Below, one piece after another: positions 54,701 through 63,700 of a DNA stretch of 64,000 bases; position 1 is the stretch's first letter; each line of letters opens with the position of its first letter. The translations under genes and the position numbers were made by a program. Under the pieces are notes generated by a model. It searched no databases, was not told the DNA's origin, and was given only the letters and a program-made list of their open reading frames with translations. This stretch comes from Gari tellinella (lineage: Eukaryota; Mollusca; Bivalvia; Cardiida; Psammobiidae). The DNA lies in contig OV277867.1 of assembly GCA_922989275.2 (NCBI GenBank), positions 37,750,070 to 37,814,069 of the forward strand. Direction: 5' to 3'.

Positions 54701-57700
54701 AAATGACAATGAGGTATCGTCCGCGAATAGACGTGCTAGTGTCTCCAAGGAATCTGCAATATCATTTATGTATATAAGAAAAAGGAGAGGACCAAGTACA
54801 GATCCCTGGGGGACACCAGCATTTAGCTTATTGAAACATGATTTTTGGTTATTAACCAAAACCTGCTGTTCTCGATTATTGAGGTAATTTTCTACCCATT
54901 TTAAAAATATTCCCCTGAAACCGTATCCCTTAAGTTTTTGTATAAGACCTCTATGCCAAACCCTGTCAAAAGCTTTGGAAATATCACAAAAAATCACACA
55001 AGTATGTTGCTTTCGTTCTAAAGAATTACAAATAGAATCATACATTTCAATAAGTTGATAAACAGTTGAATGATTAGGAAGGAATCCTGATTGGTATTTA
55101 TAGATAAGATTATGTTCTACAGTAAAATTATACATATATTTGAAAACAACACGTTCAAAAACCTTCCCCACACATGACAGAAGGGAGACTGGTCTATAAT
55201 TCGACACTTCGTGTTTATCTCCCTTTTTAAAAAGAGGTAATACTATAGCTTTTTTCCATATATTAGGAAATGTTGAAGAATTAAGAGATAAGTTAAACAA
55301 AATAGAAAGAGGTTTACTAACAGAATCACGAGTGGCTTTCAACATATTATGACTAATCGTATCACAGCCTGTTGCTTTTCCTAATTTAAGATTTCCTAAG
55401 ATGTCATGAACGTCTGTTTCTAAAATAGTTAAAGAGTCAAAGGAAGCGTTAGTACGATTTATGAAGTCTGGTAAATTTGTGTTTGATTCATCAATAGTTG
55501 AAATTGAACAGAAGTATTTATTTAAGATATCCGCCTTTTTTGAGTCATCCATTATCACTGAACCAGAATTTAGATCCAAAAGAGGGGGAATTGTTGATGA
55601 GTGTCCTGACTGACGGGTGATTCTGTTAATTAATTTCCAATAAGACCTTGGATCACTAGTGTGTTTATTATTTCTGGTAGTATTTATGTGTATAAGGATT
55701 GATAGATGCATTTTTGAATTTGAATTTTGTTGCTTTGAAATGCCATCTTATCAATATTTGCCTCAATTAACCGTCTTAAATGGAATAAAGATTTTAGAAA
55801 AAAAATTACATGGTTTGTTATGATAACATTATGTTACAAACTAAACATTCCTATCACTGTATGTGTTAAAAGAAGCGCCTTTAATCTCGTCAAATCAGTT
55901 GATAAGTATGCATGTTAATTATCGGATAATGTACCAATTAATAGCCAATTAATCGCAAAAAAAGGATATTATAAGTGCAACTATACATCGTTTGTATTGT
56001 TTTACACACACTTGAAAGATCCGTACCATGTGTACTTGAGAAGTGTGTCGCTAATCCCGTCAAATCACGAGGTAATTAAGCACGCGACTAAGTGTGATAT
56101 CCCCGTGTCAAAACCCCATACAGGGACAACCAGTGTTCAGCTACAATACTATTGAAGAAACTGTCCGCAGTGTAAGCACCTTCAATTTTTTAGTGAATTC
56201 GACAGTATTTAGAGCAAATGTGTTTAACTTAGGACTACTAGGTGCAAGCCGATGTGCATGTATAAGTTCTCATAATGTTTGTATGTTTTGTTAACCCTTT
56301 ACCCAATAGACGCGCCTCTTAGCGCATTAATTTTATTCCTCCGCTGAAGAAATTAGTTCAAATTTTTACGGTCGTAAATATGAATCACCAGGAATATTTG
56401 CTTTATTTTAGCAAGTCTTAGCTTAAATCAGATTGAAAGTAAAGCAAAATGCACATTAAGCCGCATACTGCTTTACCACAGAATTATACACTGTATAATT
56501 CCGTGGCTTTACTTTCAATCTGCTTTAAGTTGTTACGTGTCTTCAAAACTAAAAACTGGCTACTGGGTGAAATGTTAAAAATGAAAACCGCTCTTGAACG
56601 ACATCAAATTTTAACATGTTTGTGGTTGTTTTAACCAGGTGACAGCTTTCTGCTTTGGAAGAGAAATGTTGAAACTCTCTAAAACTTATTAAAGAAGTGT
56701 TGAATAATTCAAGCACGATTTGTTATTGTCCCCCGCCGATAAACTTGCCAAATCAGGTGTGAAATTGGCCCATGCCGAATAAGATAATTATACTTAACTG
56801 TTATCAAAACACAATCTTAATCATTAGGCACGGGTCGACGTGCGACAATGCTTTCGATATCATAGGATTTTGACACGGTTATTAACAACTCGCGGCACAC
56901 ATAAAGATATATAAAATTACGTTTCGGTTGTTCAATAGAAAGCAAAAAAATTAAAAATTTAGAGTTAGATTTGTGAATTAGAAATACACGTTTTATGTAG
57001 ATAAGAATTCTTTTGATAAAGTGTATTACATTTAGGCATACAATATTCTACATTCTTTGTCAAACAGCTTTGTAATGAACATGATTTGAAGACAGCTGCG
57101 CTATAGTTCACATAAAACTGTTTTATACAATATCGGAGCTTGTAGTTCATAGTTGAATTTTAATTGTTTTGGTATGAAACGGGACTCCTATTGCCTATTT
57201 TCACCAGTTAAATATTTGTTTACAATACAGTCTATAAAAACCGGTAAATGTTACTGTGGGGTAGATAAATTATATGGGTACGAAATGACCAAGGTAATGG
57301 GTACGAAATGTCTTGGGTACGAAATGACCATGAGTTCAATTTGGGTACGAATTGACCAAGATGTGGGTACGAAATGTCTTGGGTACGAAATGACTTGGGT
57401 ACGAAATGACCAGTTCCCAAGGTCATTGGGTGCAGATTTTTGCATACCATAATATAAACCTAACTTTATTTACATTTCAAATATATCAAATGAACTATTA
57501 TTGGTTACAATTAGTTCACAAATGTCCGTACTTGCTAAATATTATCAAAAAAGTAAAATATTACTGTCAGTGTCCTTTTCCAGGGGCAATAACTCTGATT
57601 TTCCTCATTCTTTTTTATATTTTTTATAGTTATTCTTTCGTTATTTTTGTCTGTGTTCTTATAAATCAAATTATTTTTATGTTTCTTTACACCTTTGACA

Positions 57701-60700
57701 TAAAGTAACAATTCTAAATGCCAATAGAAGTACATATTACAGCTAATGCCCTTTTCCAGGGGCAATAACTCTGATTTTTCTCTTTCTATTTTATTTTTTA
57801 TGGGAATTCGTTTTCGTTATTTTTTGACTGTTTTCTTATAACATCAAACTTTTGTATGTTTCTTTACACCTTTGACATAAAGCAACGATTCAATATGCAA
57901 ATAAAAGTAAAACTTACAGTCAATGCTCTATTCCAGGGGCAATAACTCTGTTTTTTCTGTTCCATATCTCCTTTTTAATAGGAATTATGAAAATTAATTG
58001 TTATGCTATTTGCAATCACTCATAGATAACCTAAAACACTTTAATTTCTTGAATGTATAATTGGTCGAAAAATCTAGAAATAGAATTTTCGTGACAGAAA
58101 AAACAATAATAAGTCACAAACAAGGGCGATAACTCTTAAAATAAGCCAGTAAATCACGTATTCTGTATAGCTGGGCACATTAGAGAAAAAATCATAAACT
58201 TGATATACAATCATCAAAGTAGGTTTACATAATATACTGATATGGCCTTTCTTTCAACAAAAAGCCCTTTTGCACCGTAAACATTCAAAATGGCCGCCAT
58301 TTTTCGGTTCTCATATACCATTTCTCTTCTAACATTTGACATGTATGACCAAATTTTATACTTTTGGTGTTGAAATATATGTTTTTAAGCATTGGCAAGG
58401 TAATCAAGAAAATTTTAAATTGATATGAAGCTTACTTTAATGTATAATGACCAATGTTTGAAAAAGAAACGTGTTTGCTTTAAGATGACCGTTACCTTTT
58501 GCACTAATGATTAATTTCGTTTCTTAAATTTTCTCATACATGACCATTAGTCAAACTTTCGGAGTCGAAGGTAGTGTTAAAAATCACTAATTTTGTGATT
58601 GTATATTTATTAAAGAACTTGTTTAATTGGGTATTGACTTACTTTTGGCAAATACATATATATATATATATATGGTTTATGAATAGTAAAGTAGTAAATC
58701 CTGTTTGTTGTTGTATTATTGCTTATGATGTGTGTATATATTCATTGTCATATTCACAAATTTATTAATCTGAACAAAAGCGGCAACATCGAAAATACAG
58801 GCATCTGTCACTGCAATCAGTTTTCTTTAGCGCATACGCTTAATCTTCGCAACTATATCTATATCCAATAAATAGCAGCCTAGTCTAATGTATCAGCAAA
58901 AAATTCCGTGTGTTTAAACAATGCTGCTTGGCTTGTAGGAATTGCAAAGTAAGGTTTTTGCCACTATCAGGCAAACACGTCCAGTCCAACACAATAATTG
59001 CATTAAATACAACTTATCTAATGGCTTGTCATACATAGCAATCGCAATGTTTTCAAGACTTTACTGTTTCTACATTTTAACTAATAGTAAATAAACAAAA
59101 AATTGTAAATGTAAAATATTTTCCATGAAATGCATTCGATGTGGTCCATGCAGCCTTTTCTCTTTCCATATGAAAACCATCTAATACGAATTAACAGAAC
59201 ACGAAATATAATGCGTTGATTGTGTATGTTCAGATCTCACAGGGTCAATTAACACAAATATTAACTTCATTACGGGAAACCAGCTCAAGTTTGATTGTTG
59301 TACAAAGGAAACCAACTCTTTCTGTATACCAATATCTTTTAGCAAAGGTAATTCTAAGCCCTTGCTGCACTGGGCGGTTTGTTAGATGTATTTTGTATTT
59401 CGACAAGTTAAAAACCGAAAGACGCATCCAATGCTGTAGACCAATTTGTTTAGACAGCGTTAAAGGATGCTGAAACAAAAGACATTAGCCATCTTTTGTT
59501 GGACGCGATGTGATTGCAGAACCCTCTCATTGGTTAAGGACTTTACAAATTATTGATTCAAGGAGTGCAACACCGACTATTTGCTCCACCCAAAAAACAA
59601 AGTCAAAGACATTAGCAAGTATTTATAGAGACACGAGATCAGACAAGCAACAAGTATAGAAACAGATAAGACCTGACCTTATTAAAGCTCAAGAAAGATC
59701 TCAAGGATGTCAGACATTCGGAGAGTATGCTCAAGCATTTGTTCAGTCGGTATATTCCCATTTAACAGGCACACCTACTCGTATTGATGTCACATTTGAT
59801 ACCTTGGGAGCAGTCTATCAAAGCTGCCACTGGAAAAAATCACAGGTCCAGAAGACCCACTACCTGGACCCACTACCGCATGTCAGAGAGCCATACCTTG
59901 TGCTCGACGAGAAGTAGAAATACATGTACATTGCCGAGTTTCTATCATCTGAATGACACATTATTACCACAAGGGTTGCTTGTTGTAGCAGATGGAACGT
60001 TCGTAGGCTTTATAAATGCAAAGTCATATAGCTTCCATGCTGATAAGTTGTCGGTCGATAATAAAGAAGCTGACAATAGAATAATATTCCATGCTAAGGA
60101 TGCTGTTGCAAGCGGGTTTGATCGTCTGATTGTTATATACAGGGACACAGACGTAATACTGTTGATGCTTTGTAGGAAATGACGTGTTAATATGGATGTT
60201 ATCCGGTACAGCAAAGCAAAGGGGATGATTCCTTGTTAACAAAATATATGAGGCACTCAAGGTCGACAAAACATCATAGGTTTCCATACCTTAACTGGTA
60301 TATAGACACTTGCTGGTATAGGCAACTCATGAAAGTCAAGACAGCCTTGGACCCCATACACACACACTAATTATGTATCACCCCCAATTGGATAAGAAAT
60401 CCCTCTATCCCAATGGCATACATAACATGCAACACGCGTCTTGCTATTGCAAGACAAAGTGCAGCTCGGCAAAATGTGCTTGCTATAAAAGCCAACAAGT
60501 ATGCATGTATGAATGTGGTTGTGAGGCAACACACTGTGTAACTCAGATTAATTGGTAGCATGCGTCTTTATAAGAATCCCCACATTCTCACTTTTGCTAG
60601 ACGCGTCATTGTAAACTGAATGTATGTAGATCGATGATCTGATTGTTTCATAACGAAGCATAATGCATGTCTTAGTACATCCAATTGGTGATGAAAGTTC

Positions 60701-63700
60701 TGTAAAGTTCGCAAGTTTGGTCAAATGATACCACGAGTGTATGGTTTGTGATTGTTCTTCTTCGTTCAAATATCTCTAAAAGGATATTGATATTGTAAAT
60801 GTTCATTTGTAAAACTGTACGTATTAAAGTATGTGAATAATTATACAGAATGTTTACATCTAATTAATTTGATATGTGTTAAAATTACACGTATACAGGC
60901 TGTAAAGCACAACTTCCCGTCAAAAATTGTAAATACACCATGTTTTAGCCAGATACATAGTAATAACCCTTGGATTTGTCACAAAACCAACGATAACATT
61001 TTATAGAAATTCGAACCTAACATATTCATCCATTATGTATGTTCATGTCAATACTGTGTTCCTAAGAAAGTAATTCTTAATATAATGATACTTTCCCCAA
61101 AGTGAATTTAAGAGAAACTCATTTGGCATCGCATACAATCCAATCTTTTGGCTTTTTTATATATCGGGGTTGTCTGTATGTATACCCTAAAACGCATATT
61201 TCAGTGATGAATTTCCATAGTGAATTACTGCTTCATGTCAATGATGTTTATATACATGTACATAAAGTAGTTTGATTTTATAAAAAAACAGACGATAAAT
61301 AATAAACAAACAAACACAAAGACATAAAAAAGAAAGAGAAAAAAACAGAGTTATTGCCTACAGAAAGAACAATGACTGTAAGATTACATTTGATTTGATT
61401 ATTTAATTGCTGTTTTTATTAAAATGTACTAGGTAAACCCAAACAAATTCGATATTATAAGAAAATAGTCAAAAATAACGCAAACAATTCTCATTAATAA
61501 TTGTTTAATTTGACTCATTTTAAAAATGATTTTACAAACTTACTATAACAATTTTATAATCTTGGTAATAATATTGAAAGAATTTCCATGTTTCCATGCA
61601 TCTCAATATTGTATCATTTTTATTGTGAATGTAGTTATTTGTCTTTCTCGCTTTGTAGGTACATTGATATAATTTCATGTGAGGCGCTTTTGAACGCACA
61701 ACTCCTGTGTGAAAAGAGCGCTATATAAATCAGGTATAATAATAATAATAATAATAATTAAATATAAAATAGGAATGGAAAAACAAGAGTTATTGCCCCT
61801 GGAAAAGAGCACTGACAGTAATATTAACTTTTATTTGCATATTGAACTGCTACTTTATGTCAAAAGTGTAAACAAACATAAAACATTATAAGAAAACAGT
61901 ACAAAAAAACGAAAACTAATTCCCATTTAAAATTAAATATGGAACTGAAGATCAGAGTTATTGCCCATGGAATAGAGCATTGACTATAATATTTACTTTT
62001 ATTTGCATATTGAACTGCTCCTTTGTGTCAAAAGTGTAAACAAACATAAACACATTATAAGAAAACAGTAAAAAAAATAACGAAAACAAATTCCTATTAA
62101 AAAAGAGATATGGAACAGAAAAAACAGAGTTATTGCCCCTGGAATAGAGCATTGACTGTAATTTTTACTTTTATTTGCATATTGAATCGTTGCTTTATGT
62201 CAAAGGTGTAAAGAAACATACAAAAGTTTGATGTTATAAGAAAGCAGTCAAAAATAACGAAAACAAATTCGCATAAAAAATAAAATAGAAAGAGAAAAAT
62301 CAGAGTTATTGCCCCTGGAAAAGGGCATTGGCTGTAATATTTACTTTCATTTGCATTTAGAATTGTTACTGTATGTCAAAGGTGTAAAGAAACATAAAAA
62401 TAATTTGATGTTATAAGAACACAGACAAAAATAACGAAAAAATAACTATAAAAATATAAAATAGAATGAGGAAAATCAGAGTTATTGCCCCTGGAAAAGG
62501 ACATTGACAGTAATATTTTACTTTTTTGATAATATTAAGCAAGTACAGACATTTGTGAACTAATTGTAACCAATAATAGTTCATTTGATATATTTGAAAT
62601 GTAAATAAAGTTAGGTTTATATTATGGTATGCAAAAATCTGCACCCGTTGACCTTTGACCTCATTTCTGACCTTAATTTGAACTTTTCGACTTTACATCC
62701 CCCCTAGAATTTCTAAGATATGTTCACTGAACACGAATCAGGTGGATGTAACCCGTCTACACGACATGCCATGAGGGGTCAAAAACGGTCAAAATGTTGG
62801 TAGACTACTAAGTCTTTATTCTGTCCCAGAATCACTTGTAACATCATGCTATGCCACCGCTAAACAAAACGTTGCATGAACTAATTTACATGTACCCATG
62901 TTTCAAAAATATAACTAGATCTAACTAAAGTGAACCTCAATATATGTTGACCCATTTTGTCTAATCAAATGTCGTACTAGCTATATTATATAAAATAAAA
63001 ATATAAAACAACATGAATGATTTTAAACACTTTAAATAGAATTTACTTTTTTGCCAGACGTTGGGATCCAGATAAGATCCTGCGTTACTTGGTTCTGATC
63101 AGGACCACATAGTTTGCACATGCTATTTAACCCTTTCCCTTATAGAAGCGACTTTTAGCACATTCATTTTATTCATCCGCTGCAGAAAATAGTTCCAAAT
63201 TATACCGTAATGAATATGTGTCATATTAAATTCTTTCCTTATTCTAGCAGTTAATAGCTTAAAGCAGGCTGAAAGTAAAGCAGAATGCGCCTTAGGGCGC
63301 ATTCTGCTTTACTTTCAACCTGCTTTAAGTAGTCACATATCTTCAATACTAGAAACAATGCTATCAGGTAAAGGGTTAAGTCAATATTGATAATGAAAGG
63401 GGTAAATTACTTGAGCCGTGCCATGAGAAAACCAGACTCATTGAGATGCAATAACCGTTTTCATTTCGCATCTGTATCTGAGTTGTGTTTGTACTGTCAA
63501 ATATTGTATAAAATACTGCTACATAAAACTGCTGTGAGTGTCATATACACATCCTGACCAATCGCCGCGTCTTTGACCCGGTGGCTTGTCTGGATATACA
63601 CTGTTTGCAATGCAATAAATCTGGTTTCTGATGGTGCTGCTCATCTATCTGATAGATGCACGCAGTCAAGACAAACAATCTCGCAGTGACATCTGTAAGG

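Larger units (their letters stand above)
52848..57415. mobile_element. Nested element with TIRs made of TCATTTCGTACCCA repeats
   Basis: Left end (52848-53075) has about ten variants of CATTTCGTACCCA; right end (57278-57415) has about seven of TGGGTACGAAATG in the opposite orientation. AAGGTCAT occurs on both sides, a likely 8-bp target duplication. TIRs built from short subrepeats recall Foldback-type elements. It carries a LINE and a family A MITE. Confidence 0.75.
52650..62850. mobile_element. 10-kb inverted-repeat composite element
   Basis: CTCATGGCATGTCGTGTAGA at 52713 and its complement at 62757 begin long arms: CTAGGGGGGATGTAAAG, AGGTCAGAAAT.GGTCAAAGG, GGGTGCAGATTTTTGCATAC, then tandem units of about 175 bp in opposite orientation (57570-58140 and 61780-62500). 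The left arm is split by a second element (52848-57415). The interior holds a decayed gene (59650-60560). Exact outer ends are uncertain. Confidence 0.7.

Noticed and set aside
56094..56294. 66-codon plus frame
   Set aside because: Unsupported, inside the nested element, and ends in a family A MITE.
57232..57452. Open frames in GGGTACGAAATG repeats
   Set aside because: Open only because the repeat unit lacks stops; not a protein.
1365..63379. CRISPR-like arrays of palindromic repeats
   Set aside because: The palindromes are dispersed hundreds of bases apart in both orientations, have TIR frameworks and target duplications, and the genome is eukaryotic.
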